Positions 28,504 to 40,217 of a stretch of DNA of 64,000 nucleotides are shown piece by piece. The notes below the pieces were generated by a model. The model searched no databases. It was given only the letters and a program-made list of their open reading frames with translations, and was not told the origin of the DNA. The translations under genes were made by a program, and so were the position numbers. Source of the DNA: Bisporella sp. PMI_857 (taxonomy: Eukaryota; Ascomycota; Leotiomycetes; Helotiales; Helotiaceae); assembly GCA_021307315.1 (NCBI GenBank), contig JAJSPD010000086.1, forward strand, positions 1-64,000, written 5' to 3'. Numbering within the stretch: position 1 is the first letter of the stretch; the number at the start of each line of letters is the position of its first letter.

Positions 28504-30852
28504 TCATTCCCGAGCCCGATCTTTGTTGCTAGCATCCGAAACACCAACGCCATAATCAATGAGCAGCTTGGCCACCTCAGCCTGGCCCATATCTGAAGCC
28601 CAGTACAGTGGTGTTTCTTCGATTTTGTCCGTAGTCGACATACTGGCACCGCAATTAATAAGCAGTTTGGCTATTTCGACATGGCTTTTATCTGAAGCAT
28701 AGTGCAATGGTGTCCATCCGTCTTTGTCAGCGGTCGAAACGTCGGCGCCCTGTCGAAGAAGCTCCTTAATAAGGACGAGAAACCCATTCTCTGCTGCATA
28801 CATTAAAGCCGTTTTACCTCGTTTGTCCTTCAGCTTCATGTCGCATTTCTTCGTGACAAGAAAAAACAGAGACTCCATTCCATGCCCCCCCCCCCCCCCC
28901 CCCCCCGATGAGCTGTTGGAACAGATCTCTTTTCATATTGAAGGCACAAATTCGACTTGAAGTATTCGGAGTATCAAGAGTTGATGGTAATTCGCTGCAG
29001 AAGTCTTTGAAAGAGAAATCTGGCAGTCGCGCTGCCTCGACTTCTAGCATAACCTGAACTACAGCACGGCTCTTCGCGGCGAGAATTGGAAGTCCATAAT
29101 GCTCATGTTCGACCTCAAAACAGGACTGACAGCCTGACTGTGCACGAACAAGTGCTGGCATCTCAGCCTCGGCCAAGATGTACGACAAACTAACGTTGGG
29201 TGTATATTTAACCATTTTGTGCCATTGGAGGATGTTATAGTGTTTTACCCATGCAGATCGTGGGAATCCATCTAGAAAGCCACGCTGACTTACGCCGTAG
29301 TTCTCTGCTTGGTTAGCATGATGTAATATTCCTTCATTAGTGTATTTCAAGAATGGATACGACTCAATGATTGTGTCGTGAGAAAATTCTCCAGGCGCGA
29401 GCAATGTTTCCATACTCATATACGTAAGGCAGCAGTGCTTGAGCGCTTCGTGACTTTGGCCTTGAATATTTGCTCCAAGGTCGGGAAACACTTTGCCAAG
29501 CCCATTTTCTTTCAGCAAAAATTCCCTCGCCGATTCGTGGACGAATTGGATGGTCGGGCTCTTTGATTTCGTGGGTTCAGCTAAACCCTTCGACTTGTTT
29601 AGGATGTATCTCCGGATATCATCGTCTGAAATCTCGCCCGAGTGACAGTCGGCCAAGTACTGTGGCTCGAATCCTGATATAATAGCATAGTAAAGTTGCT
29701 TCGGCGCTAAAGGTTGTTTGGCGAACAATACCCACTGAATGCAAAGGAGAAGGCCATGTTGATGTTTGCTGTCGCGGGTCATAATGTCGCGGAACAGCTC
29801 GTAAAGATCTCCAGGAAGTTCTCGAAGACGTTCACGCAGATGGTGCTTGCCACCTGCATCGTACTCTTTGTTTAGAATATCCACCACAAGTACGACCCAC
29901 ATAAAGACACTAGAGGCTTTCTCTTGAAGGTCGGCACGTATCTGCTCAGCAAGCTTGCTGTGTCCAATGTGCAGCGTACTGCTCAAGTACGTGGCTATAT
30001 CATGCTGATGTTCGTCTCGCTCTTCAAGGATAATGCTAAGTCCTCTCTCTATGGTGATATGAGGGTAATGTCTGCTAGCAAAGCAGATGTACAGTGCAGT
30101 TCTTGTGTCGATGAGCCCGTTCAGAAATAATACCATGTCGCGAATCTGTAGTTCATCGCACTCATCCAATGCATCAATCAAACAGATGACCGGGGTTTCT
30201 CCTAGGCCTTGTACAGCTTCCTCGAATAGTGACTTGAGGGATTCGACGATCCATTGATGACCTGGTGAAAGAGTGTCCAAGATATACTGCAACTCAGGTC
30301 GCATATTGAGTAATTGCCACAGTAACGATCGATATAAGCCGGTAGTCGATTTCTCTAAGTCGTTGCCTCTGGCATTGAAGAAGGAGATGAGAACATCGCT
30401 GCCTTTTTGGCAAAGTCGAGTTTGTCTCTGGCCAAAAAGGAACTTCATAAGCGTTGACTTTCCAGCCCCTGGCTTTCCCTTAATCCATAGGAAGTTGTCG
30501 CTGCGGAGCGGTCCCTTCTCTTCCCACTGCTTGTATATTTGGGTCTGCGAGAACCAGCGGTGGCGTGTGCTTTCTTGATGCTCAAATGCCGAGCATCGAT
30601 TTGCTCAAATCGCAAAGACTTGAGCAGAGTCTGTCTGGCATTGCTTGTGTCGGTCTTCCGTGAAGAGAGATTGTAATTGACGGAAAGGTCCCCTTCCACA
30701 TTGAAATTCCCATTCGAACTGGAAATACCGATACCATCGAAAGTGCTCGACATATGACCACAAGATGTATTCTGTGATTCTCCGTTTGACCTTCCGGCAG
30801 CGTGATTTATAGTCGGCACATCGAGCCTTCGTCTCTTCGGTTGTGGCTCCAT
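28504..30852 (-). pseudogene. NACHT-ankyrin NLR protein with two frame breaks
   Basis: STAND/NLR proteins are ATP-driven switches in fungal incompatibility and immunity. The likely start is ATG 30852 (MEPQPKRRRLDVPTINHAAG); a Gly/Asn-rich linker (GISSSNGNFNVEGDLSVNYN) and SLRFEQIDARHLSIKKAHAT follow. At about 30563 about 4 nt are missing compared with the expected ..HATCRWF, shifting the frame. The next frame has RSDNFLWIKG, the P-loop GKPGAGKST (30480-30452), Walker B CLIDALDECD, SRHYPHITIERG and the winged-helix region to ..FQQLIG. A run of 22 C (28885-28906; Gly codons on the coding strand) then puts the frame out of register with three ankyrin repeats (KTALMYAAENGFLVLIKELL; GWTPLHYASDKSHVEIAKLL; TPLYWASDMGQAEVAKLL). 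A tract of 21 or 24 would restore it. Confidence 0.85.
28885..28906 (-). repeat. G22 homopolymer at the NACHT/ankyrin junction
   Basis: 22 consecutive C on the plus strand, encoding poly-Gly on the coding strand. Length modulo 3 decides whether the ankyrin repeats are translated. Homopolymers this long slip readily in replication and are also error-prone in sequencing. Confidence 0.9.
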
Positions 30853-31879
30853 ACTCAACCCAGTGGATGTCTCGATAACAGGAAGACGTGTCGCAGGCTT
30901 GGCAGCCTGCACTGACGTTCGGGTCTTGTTCTCCCGGGGTTATGTTGAAGTGTAGATGTATTCGTGACAACTTAATTGACTACAGCCTGACAGGAGTTGG
31001 AGACGTGTAGGATTGGTATCGGTGACGCAATAAGGGTGGGTGCGATTGCAACATACCCAAGGCACTTCTTATCGAGGCTGAACTGCGCCCATCCAATCGC
31101 AGAGCCGCCCAGCCAGAGGTGTCAGCATCGAAATTCAGCATTCTCACATCAGTAACCTGTCAGAAAATCAATACTTCTTTTGAGCAAGGGCTCATCTAAT
31201 TCTGATGAACATATGGCGCTATTGAGCTCGAAATACATTACTTTGGATATACGCGATATGAAGTTTAGAGCTCATTGGCAAGCAGCTTCCTTAAGGCATC
31301 GAATATGTAGAGCTGCGGAGAATAGTGATCTTATAATATGAATATAACTTAGCCTGATGGTTTTCAGAACAAAGTAGAGTTAACATTGGCGTACGGATTG
31401 TTTCACTAACTTTAGGAGGCCGAACGCACCTTAAACAGGCAGCGGGTAAGCTAGGCCGATGACTCTTGTAACTGATTTCCCGAACAGATGATCTGTGATT
31501 CCAATTTTAGCCTTACGGCCTCATAACACTACAGGTGGCGAAGAGTTGCTTCGATTGGTGGGTAATGAGAAACAAGATATTGAAAAAGCAGCAACGCAAT
31601 TTCGCTTACGGAACAACAACTACCAATCACCACACCTCCGATCTGAGGCTGCAGCACCACAGACCGAGGAGAACTTGGCATCCTGTCCGCTCTGTCATGA
31701 AACAGCCTCAGATCGGCATGCCGACAAGGAGTGCCGACGACGTACTCACGGCGGAGAGCTTGGTCTACTGGCGGGAGGAATGGATAGGAGCCCTGGCCCT
31801 AAGGCGCGGGGTGCACATGCCGGCGTTTGGGGTGGTAGTATCAGATATTTTCCTCGAGACATGACGAAACAGAACGAAT
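30853..31879. other. 5' region of the NLR gene and spacer
   Basis: No family recognised. 30853-31200 should carry the NLR promoter. Plus-strand frames at 31495-31923 may be the 5' part of the LINE remnant that follows, but no motif supports this. Confidence 0.4.
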
Positions 31880-32336
31880 TAATCACTGGTTTTTGGCAAG
31901 AGAACGACTACCTACCAGTATAAGGCGAAATCACACGCATCGATGGTTGAGCAAGCCCAAGGCAGGGCGGAACACGAATGCCATGGTAGTGGAATTTCAG
32001 GACAGCAGGGTAGCAAATGGGCTCCTCAAAGCAGGAACCGCGGCATGGGAGGACTACCTAAGAAAACGCAGCGATACGACCGCAGCTGCAGTATTACACA
32101 ATGTTTCAAATGCAGCTAGTACGGTCACTTATCAAAGGCATGCAGAAGGAAGGAAATCTACGGAACTGCTCCTCTACGGAGCACTTTACCAAAGACCACC
32201 TGAGCCCTAATGACAGAAACTCTTTGAAATGCTCCCTCTGTGCGGGCAAACGCACTTCCTGGTCAGGGCTATGCACCAAACGCAAGGCTATGATCGAAAG
32301 GTGGCGGAAGCAAAGAGAGCGTTCATTCTTTTGACC
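31880..32336 (+). mobile_element. Tad-type LINE ORF1 (gag) remnant
   Basis: Plus-strand pieces read NAMVVEFQDSRVANGLLKAG, then RYDRSCSITQCFKCS, TAG, YGHLSKACRR (a CCHC zinc knuckle with an in-frame stop inside it) and later KCSLCAGKRTSWSGLCTKRK, the second Cys motif of ascomycete Tad/I-clade LINE ORF1 proteins. Several TAG/TGA codons interrupt it and no endonuclease or RT follows. A decayed, 3'-truncated copy. Confidence 0.75.
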
Positions 32337-33820
32337 TGTTTTCTTATTACGTTGTGTGATTTCTTTCCTTAGATAATTGGTGGAGCGATAGGAGTGATAT
32401 CTACCTGGAATTGTATATAGAAGATCTCTACATAGCGCTGCGTGGCAGCTAAACAGAGTATGGAATCCAAAAAAAAAAAGTGCGAAGGAAGTGCCTTTGC
32501 GGAGTCTCCTTGAAGCTGATCGTCAAATAAGTTGGCTACATTGCCGAAAGGTAAAGTAGCTTCTGCCCTGACAGAGGCAGCTGTAATTACAGCGAGTAGA
32601 GTCTCTGCGAGTGGTTTTTGAGGCGTCGTTGGCGAGGGTCCTCCGCGGGGGCGGCGCTGGGCGGCATGCTCGCTGCAGGAGGAGGGGTGGGGGAGCAGTA
32701 AGCATTGAAGGGAACAGTACGTAATAAAAGCTCCGCGGGAACAGAGCGCGGAAGCCAGAGAGAGAGTTGTTAGGATTTGAGAATCCAGGTAGCTGACGCG
32801 TCTCTGACCAAGTAAAGGATGCTAGCGCGGAAGACGTTTCTTAGACAAATTACTAGAGATCTGTATGCTAGACACAAGCAATAGAGAGCCTGAATTGCAA
32901 CACCGATCCCTTCTGATCATCACTGTGTATTCCATGTTCTATCACCAATTGATCCTGGTAGTGTCTCCAGCATTTGTTGCCTGAGGCATGAACACATCCG
33001 TCTCCAGGACAAGGCTGAAGCGCACTCGCCGAGCCGTACATATGAGGGCATGGCACGAGAACATCCTTTGAACTCATCAGTCTGCCGCAAGCCGCGTCTC
33101 CAGCAATCCCATCAATGCCGTCAATGCCGCGACAATGGCATGTACAAAGGAAACAGTAAAGCCAAGCGGATTGAACATTTGGTCCTCCGGGGCTAAGACG
33201 CGGCCCGAGCCAGCAGTGGAGTACGCCAGACTATTTCTAGACTCAAGCATCGCTGACCCACATTATATAGCATCATCGCAGTACAAGCTCTAGACGCGCA
33301 TCCTTATTATACGTGGGTGGAGAATGCCTCGAAAACGGCGATACGTAAACCAGAGAGGCGTCGAGACAAGGTGCGATTCCGGTGGGATAAAGCATTGCCA
33401 GAACCAAGCGGGAAGGATGGCGCCGCGGAGGTTATGTGGCTACGGGACACCGTACCACAGATATTTGAGAACGCGCGGTTGGCAGCTACAGCTATAAGTC
33501 GGATTAGAGGGACCGCAACGTCAAAACTAGTCTGCGAGAATGCGCTGAACGGTTCTTGAATATCTTGCAACAATATCGGCAGGATGCAAATGTACGCAGG
33601 ATGCAAGTATATTCACAAGCTCGCGTTTCAATCAGAAATTGTAAATAGGGACATCAGGAACCGATAGGGCTTATCGGGCATAGTTTTGGGGCCTTGTTAT
33701 GCAGCAGGTACGCTTTTTAAGCCATGGTTTTCATCCCCTCTGCTGATGTTTGCTCATAACTACAGGCACTTTTGATTGCTGTTCATCAAAAAGAGTTCAA
33801 GACAGACACGTTCAGTGTGA
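32337..33820. other. spacer without recognisable genes
   Basis: Contains a short A-run (32469-32479) and a Pro/Ala-type minus-strand frame at 32705-32523. A plus-strand frame at 33317-33559 (KPERRRDKVRFRWDKALPEP..) is protein-like but not recognised; it may belong to another retroelement relic. Nothing else is supportable. Confidence 0.35.
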
Positions 33821-34222
33821 TCAAAAACTACTCAACTACTCAAATAGTATTCAAGTAGTAATTGAGTAGTTGAGTTGAATATGAGTAGCGAAAAGCTTTG
33901 AGTTGAGTTGAGTAGTAAATTCAGCTATTCATTGAATAGCTTTGAGTAGCTTTGATTACTTATTTATCTATTAATATAAGTAATAAATTGATTTTAAATT
34001 GTATTATATTTATAGTTTATAGAATTATATATTTTCTGCCGGTCAAAGGTCTCACCGCCTTCCCTTTTAGGTCACCGCTTTCCATATTCGGTACTGCTCA
34101 ACTACTCAACTCTATTCAATGAGTAGGCTTGAATAAGGTTGAGTTGAATATGAGTAGTGACTAATTGAGTTGAGTTGAGTATGAGTAGAAGGGTGGTTAC
34201 TTAACTACTCATTGAATTGAAC
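33821..34222. repeat. low-complexity GAGTAG/CTACTC repeat tract
   Basis: Degenerate reiterations of TTGAGTAG / CTACTCAA in both orientations (e.g. CAACTACTCAAATAGTATTC and GAGTTGAGTATGAGTAG), interrupted by an A/T-rich 33957-34050. Both strands carry the motif, so the tract can form cruciform-like folds. It abuts the truncation point of the dioxygenase gene. Confidence 0.75.
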
Positions 34223-34227
34223 ACACT

Positions 34228-34777
34228 GGACACGTTTAACATACAAAGAACATAAGACTTCGTGATATCTGAAAACCGCGAACAGAAGCCACGTAAGCTG
34301 ATATTCCTGTATAGAGCAAAGCATTTTCTTCATCGGCATATTTTGCGGGATCAATTCCTCTGATGACACAAAATCCTCTCCCAGAATGGCATTCTTCTGA
34401 TACAGAATCAAGGCGCTTGGCAAGGGAGTTCGAGAGGGGGAAGGTAATCCGGCTAATTTCAGCAGGTCCAAGCGATGATGGTAGGTGTTTCCGTAAGATT
34501 CTCTTCAGTCGGGAGATTTCAGAAATGGGGAAGCACCTTGAAATCTATGCAGCGCATCGTCGATGGGCGTCAGCTCTTTGGAGTTTAGATGAACCACCCC
34601 GTCCTTTTCCTGAGCTTGTACTTGGGACTTTGTCCAAGCCAAAGAAGATTCTACTGATTGTGGAAATCCATCTGGTAGCGTGTGACCTTTGATCGCACCG
34701 AGAACCCGGAACTTGAGGCCGTCTGCTTCGGCAGGATAGTATGTACTTGCAACAAGAGTCGAAGTAATTGCAGCCAT
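34228..34777 (-). pseudogene. TauD/TfdA-type Fe(II)/2-oxoglutarate dioxygenase, 3' truncated
   Basis: ATG at 34777 opens MAAITSTLVASTYYPAEADG, then HTLPDGFPQSVESSLAWTKS and VHLNSKELTPIDDALHRFQ, the N-terminus of fungal TauD-family proteins. After a frame change near 34530 (short intron or indel) homology resumes: GPAEISRITFPLSNSLAKRL, SGRGFCVIRGIDPAKYADEE and NALLYTGISAYVASVRGFQ. The frame then ends at the GAGTAG tract. The double-stranded beta-helix core with the HxD..H iron ligands is missing, so the enzyme cannot work. Confidence 0.75.
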
Positions 34778-35040
34778 CTTAAGTATGCCACAAAATATTT
34801 AATGCGACGTCTCTTTCCCGGAGAAATTTTGTCTACTCAAAATACCAGCCGATCTAAATACTCTCAAGATGAATATCACGACTTACTCACTTGTTTGCCG
34901 CATTCTCCAAACCTCAAAAGCAGGGCTATTGAAATGGGGGTTACCCAACTAGATCAACCACTCTCAAACAAGTCGGCACACCATATTATATCGTAATTCA
35001 TTCCCTCAACAGCCATTGGATCCCTGTTTGCCGATAAAAT
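34778..35040. other. promoter region of the dioxygenase relic
   Basis: 263 bp with no independent feature. Confidence 0.3.
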
Positions 35041-35640
35041 TGCACCTAACGGATTCCAATCTATTTCCAATACTCCGACGGCCAGCGCGGGCACCAATCA
35101 AGCCCGCAGGCGCTATCATTATAGCGGTCATGGCAGACAACTATCACGAATTTTAATGAGATGATGCTTACTTCTCAGTTCTATCATTCGATAGAGATAG
35201 GCTCTACCCTCATTATCTACTGCAGCCTCATCAACGGCTGTGCCAATTGCGCCCTGTTTGAAGGGAAACTTCTTTCGACAGTAAGTCCGGTATACATGAC
35301 GGGATTTCTTGGCATACCACTGCTACTCCTCCATCAAGAGCTTTGAAGCTTTGATACAAGTCGGACCGTGAATATCCTATCAAATGTTAGCTGTAATTTG
35401 GCTGTATTAGATTTACCATGAAACCCACGCCCGTAAGTGTAAACGAACCATCCATAAATTCCTTCTGCATTCCGTACACATATTCAATATTGTTCGTATA
35501 CTGTCGAGTTGATGATCTATCTTTGGCGGTGCGGGGATCAACCCGTATAATAGCTGGCCTGGTTCTTACGCAACTGGCATCCCCAAGAGTTCTGCCCCAA
35601 CGAGGCATTTTTCTGTAGCACAATGTTTACTTCCAACCCA
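35041..35640 (-). pseudogene. unrecognised coding relic
   Basis: A minus-strand frame beginning near ATG 35608 reads MPRWGRTLGDASCVRTRPAI, then NNIEYVYGMQKEFMDGSFTL and ends at a donor-like GTAAAT at about 35420. Further downstream, after a gap, IGTAVDEAAVDNEGRAYLYR appears in another frame. The codon pattern looks real, but I cannot name the family. Confidence 0.35.
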
Positions 35641-35743
35641 TATTCCCAAGGCCATATTAACAATTGAGTCTGAGTGACGATCCTGTCGAAACCTAAGAGT
35701 TAGTTATCATAACCGGAGAGCGCACTTACTGCATAATGGAAAG

Positions 35744-35963
35744 TGTAACAACTCAAGCGAACAGGGATCTCGATCGGTGTATCTCAGGGAGAGGGACTCA
35801 AAGGTATGAACGACTATCAATTGTTATAATGAAGAGAACAAGCTACAGATAGAAGAAGGGAAGGAAAGCAGTGCTTTATATACAGAAGGCTGGCCAGGGG
35901 CCAGTGTAAGCGAGGCCCTGTGGTGTCAGGGGCTCCAAGCGAGATAGGGCCAGGGCCGTGACA
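35744..35963. repeat. solo LTR (TGTAACAACTCAAG..CCGTGACA family)
   Basis: 220 bp; shares GAACAGGGATCTCGATC, TATCAATTGTTATAAT and CAGTGCTTTATATACAG with 51460-51747 (inverted) and 62204-62443. No clean TSD. Confidence 0.8.
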
Positions 35964-35976
35964 GGACAAAGACAAG

Positions 35977-36154
35977 CGTCACGAATACAAATCTAAAAGC
36001 TTGTGAAAGCTGTTTGTTAGGTGCTTCAAGATTACAAGAATACTAAACTAAGGAGAGAAAGTAGAGCTTGCGAGAGCTGTCAGGTTCCCATGCCAAGGGC
36101 CACTAGTCTCAATTAAAGAATACACACGAACTGGTCACGTGCTAAACCTTGACA
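35977..36154. repeat. solo LTR (TGTCACGAATAC family), eroded
   Basis: GCGTCACGAATACAAATC..CTAAACCTTGACA, sharing AGCTGTTTGTTAGGTGCTT and AATACTAAACTAAGG with 11429-11580 and, partly, 58241-58432. It sits directly next to the preceding LTR. Confidence 0.65.
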
Positions 36155-36448
36155 GATTTCGTTGTAAATTCTGCCTTGCAATGCGCAGAGTGCCCCACTT
36201 TACCGCCTTACTCCGTAGCCTTACTCTTAGCCTTTTGCTCAGCTGCGCCTGAGTCCTGCGATTTCGCCCCGTTCTACCATCCTATCGAAATGATGGTCCG
36301 CTGTTATGCTACGAGTGACGTGTCCTTGAGCTCACATATTCAGTGATGCTTGGGGAGGTATTGTTAGGTCTATCAGCTGTATTTATTTAAACAACCACTT
36401 TTAAAAGTTCTCTTAGACACGTCGCTAAGCACTATAAATTGTGAAGAG

Positions 36449-39185
36449 ATGGCGCCGCAAGTCCTAGATGCACGCTATATCGATATGAAGAAACTCCTGA
36501 CATTGTTGAAAAACACATTTGGTGATGGAAACTTTGAAATTGAAGTGCAGGTACACAATATAGCATAGCCTTCTGAGAGATAGCCAGCTAATAATTTCTA
36601 GAATCAGGGCGATCAAATTTTATTGACAGCCTCGAGGGAGCTTACTGAGGTTAGCCTATATTATTGACCAATTACCACAAATCGTAATAATGTATCAGGA
36701 TGAACAAGGGAAAATCGTCAAAACCAAGGGTTAGGGCAAAATTACAGTATCATAAGCCTTGATTATAGTAATGCGATATACTCCGGGAGCTAGTAATGAT
36801 GCCTAGGAAAACTTGCTAGGGTAGCACATAGGTAGTAATCTGGAAGCCGAATATATTTCTATGCAATGTCCTTATATCGCCTCCGATAAAGTCGTGCAAT
36901 CGCCCTTTCTGTGTATGCCTAAATTTCTTTCCTAGGTTTACTTATTTGTATAGCATTAACTGGTGATCAAGGAGAGATAGCTGTGAATATACCCATACTA
37001 ACCTTAGGTTATATGCTACAGAATGGTATCTGAAGGACCATGTCAAGATAGCTGTCACAGTGATACTGAGAAATGGCCGCTTCATCTTTATCATTCTCTA
37101 ATTCAAGGACCCAATTTTGACGATTGTCAATCTTACCATGATCGTTTAGAAACCCAAGAAGCACGCCTCTTTAGCAACCAACGTCCAAGCATAGAGATTG
37201 TTCAACAGCCAACGAGAACAGAAGGGGAGGGTAAGAATAGGTAAATATTTTTATTACTACGCATTCTTTAATACACAGCAGCGTAGAGGTTAAGCTCTTG
37301 CTAATTTCCTAGTTTTAAAGTTTGGCTTCGAAAGCACAGTATCTTCAAAATATAGAAGATGTAAAACATTTCTTGGTGATAGGAAATATTCGTAGGAAAA
37401 GAGAAAGGCTAATTCTTATAGGGTCTTAAAAGTGACAAGTCTGATGTGTACTTGTATTATCCAGATAATCCATACTCATCACTAATTATCACTAATTCTA
37501 GCATAGCATATTTCGTCAAGACCACTCCTGGAGCCGCTTCAATGCTACAATAGACATGTTTAGAGAAATAGCTGCTAGTTTCAAGGTCTTCCCTCAGTTC
37601 CTGGACGTTTTGTTCGCATTCGGATTCAAATTACGAGCAGAAGATGAAAATTTTGGATGTTATCACAGCCGAGTTCACCGAAGTAATGATATTAATGGTA
37701 ACGATGGGCATTTCAAATTTGGTACGCATGGTACTTTTATTTCCCGCTCGCCTGTCATATTGTGAATTGTTTACACCGCTTACTAGCCCGCAACTTAGAG
37801 TTCACGTATAATCTCCGCTACCCGGACAAGCATGGAAGAGATTTAAATGACCCATGGTCCATAAGAAATATGGCTGTTTATCAGCAGTTCAACTCAGTGA
37901 CAACTTCCTCAAGCTGGATAATTCTTCAGCCATCTAAGGCATGTTATCGACTTCTTCGGGATTTTTCGAACGGCTCTGAATACTCTCAAGCTCGAATAAG
38001 TGGCCTGCCACTTGTTAATATGCTCTACTTTTGGAGCATTGAAAAAAATTGGCGGGATTACATAAATTACTTAGAGAAGGAGCTACTTATTCTTGTAAGT
38101 AGGAGAATAATAATGTTTCTAGCCCATCTATTAGATCGTCTAGGTATTATTAACCTGCTCTACCTCGAGAACTAAAGGCGGTCATAGGAAAAAAAGGCAT
38201 TCTTGTCTCGGGTTGGACAAAAAAAGAAGGCCGACTTTGCAGTAGCTTTTATTGACTGTCAAGACGTTCAACAACTACGCAAAAAGATGCGGAAATGTGA
38301 TGCAATTTTAAAAGCAACCCTCGAGGTAGCAGATGGCTACGAAGGCCTTTTTCGGGATTTGGCTAAAGCAAGTCTGGCCAACACCGACGACTTTGAATTA
38401 TCTTATTTTCTGACTTACAAGTCTCGTATTCGGAGTCACTTACGCGGCGTTGCAGGTCTATTACAATCTTCAGCTGACATATTACAAATGGTATGTATTT
38501 ACTGTTGAGGTATCTGATCCGTGGGCTATTGAAACCAACCCAAGTGTACAGAGCTTGTCTCAGGATGGTTGGGAGCACGTAGGCTAAATGCCGCTCTAGA
38601 ATCTCTGGGTCAATCTCAATAGCTCGTCAATCAGATAAGCCGAGTATCCTAGGATATAGCACAAAAACTAATGATAAGTTCAGCTGTTTCACATCCTAGA
38701 ATATAGGAACGACGAAGTGCTCATTCGTAGTAGTGACGCTTTGGAAAAGAATAGTGAGGGGATGCGGGCGATCGCAGCCGCTGCCAGCGAAGAGAACAAA
38801 TCCATTGTTTTCCTTACTGCAAAATCACAAAGGGATTCTCGTATGGTCAAGATTGTGACGGTTATCGCCATGGCCTACCTTCCAGCATCTCTTGTTGCGG
38901 TTAGTATACTCAAATTTCAGAATACAACATAATAACATGTCATGGAAGAGCATTCTTAGCACCGACCTGATCCAGTTTGGCTCAGTGGAAAATGATAGAT
39001 CAACGCGATCCCAATCGCAATCGCAATCGCAATATAGGGTACGCTTGGCGAGAGAGTTTTGGGTATTTCCGATATTCTCTATCGCCCTCCTTGTGATGAC
39101 CTTTTCCATTGCCTTTGGATGGGCTCAGTGGGAGAGGCTGAGATTCCGGCTGAAAGGACGAGAACATACCAGCGCACTGGCGTAG
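36449..39185 (+). CDS. CorA-like (Mg2+ transporter-like) fungal membrane protein, multi-exon
   Basis: Exons 36449-36550 (MAPQVLDARYIDMKKLLTLL), 36602-36649 and from 36699 have clean GT-AG borders and keep phase. A middle exon from about 37505 encodes RQDHSWSRFNATIDMFREIA and FPQFLDVLFAFGFKLRAEDE; next come NLRYPDKHGRDLNDPWSIRN and NWRDYINYLEKELL. After another intron come a helical stalk (KKMRKCDAILKATLEVADGY) and EENKSIVFLTAKSQRDSRMV. Two membrane helices follow, VKIVTVIAMAYLPASLVA and, after a ~50-nt intron, FWVFPIFSIALLVMTFSIAF. The pattern matches an ascomycete family related to CorA; the GMN signature of true Mg2+ channels is absent, so transport is unproven. Exon borders between 36730 and 37500, and near 37740, are uncertain and could hide a frame break. 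Confidence 0.75.
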
Positions 39186-39437
39186 AATTCCCAGCAGTAC
39201 TTTTTATGGGCCCTTACACCTATCAATTAATAAAGGATTCATGGTCTTAGGTGAACTCCCCCTCAACCCTTTCCGAGAATTCTAGTTATTTTAGCTGCCA
39301 AAAGCGACATGCTGACATGTTTATAGTACGGGTTTCCAGCTTAGTTATTGTAACCACCAATAGGTAGCCTAGATATCCTCAGAATCCAATCCAAAACCTT
39401 AATTTGGCGCCTGATAACAGCAGTACGAAACTTTTTG
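39186..39437. other. 3' flank of the CorA-like gene
   Basis: About 250 bp with no recognised feature. Confidence 0.3.
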
Positions 39438-39563
39438 TGTGATTTATGAATCGAAGGATCTATCATTTGCAAAGGTTTCATCCAGTCCCAAACGTTTCGA
39501 TAGGGTGCAAATCAGGCGAAAAAGGTGGCCACTTAAGAATATGTATTCCAGAACAAATATAAA

Positions 39564-39937
39564 TGTTGGTATATTAGGTCCTGAGTCAATGAGGAAGTGA
39601 ATGGGGGAGTGAATAAGGGATTCGGTCACATGACCCGCCTGTACCATATAAAATGTCAGAAATCGGCTTACGTAAGTAGGCCAAGGAGCTAGACAATACC
39701 TGCCACGTATATATTTACGGCTTAGAACTGAAGACAATATCATCATCTGTATCGCTCCTACGAGCCTGTATTCAATCGCTGTGATACCCTCACAAATCCT
39801 CCTGCTTCATAGAACACATTTCTGACATAAAAGAACGCTTTGTAGTAGTAGCAACAATGAGACACATTTACCACATTCTACTTACCAGCAACCACATATC
39901 AAGTACGCGGCGTTGCTACAAGTAGAGTGGTACCTCA
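39564..39937. repeat. LTR with TSD ATAAA, itself carrying a nested insertion
   Basis: TGTTGGTATATTAGG..GGTACCTCA, flanked by ATAAA (39559-39563 and 39938-39942). Excluding the nested element 39654-39827 and its TSD copy, about 195 bp remain, comparable with the intact sister 51182-51365. Confidence 0.9.
39654..39827. repeat. 174-bp solo LTR/MITE with TSD TAAAA, nested
   Basis: Ends TGTCAGAAAT..ATTTCTGACA form 10-bp terminal inverted repeats. The flanks carry TAAAA (39649-39653, 39828-39832). The reverse complement matches the interrupted copy at 61092-61521, which also has 174 bp once its own insert is removed. Confidence 0.9.
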
Positions 39938-40008
39938 ATAAAATTAAAATTAGTCATCGCTGCGGCATGTGGCCATGCGTTGTCTTGCTGAAATTGTAAT
40001 CTAGGGTA

Positions 40009-40217
40009 TGTTTGGATGTAATTTTCATCATAAGCTGTACGGAGAAGTGGGTCCGCACGTGCTCATGAGCGTGCGATCCACTCTCCTAGGCTATAAGAGC
40101 CTACCTGGCTTGTCCTCTAGTTCTAAAAGTAAGAATACACGCAAGTGCCGCACACGTTGCTCTAGCTCTCATGAACTGAAAGGAACTCTCGCGGGACGTA
40201 CGAGCTACTCCGTGACA
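40009..40217. repeat. probable solo LTR in the mariner relic
   Basis: TGTTTGGATGTAATTTTC..CTCCGTGACA interrupts the transposase coding debris, with LTR-like TG..CA ends. No TSD or second copy in the window. Confidence 0.5.
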
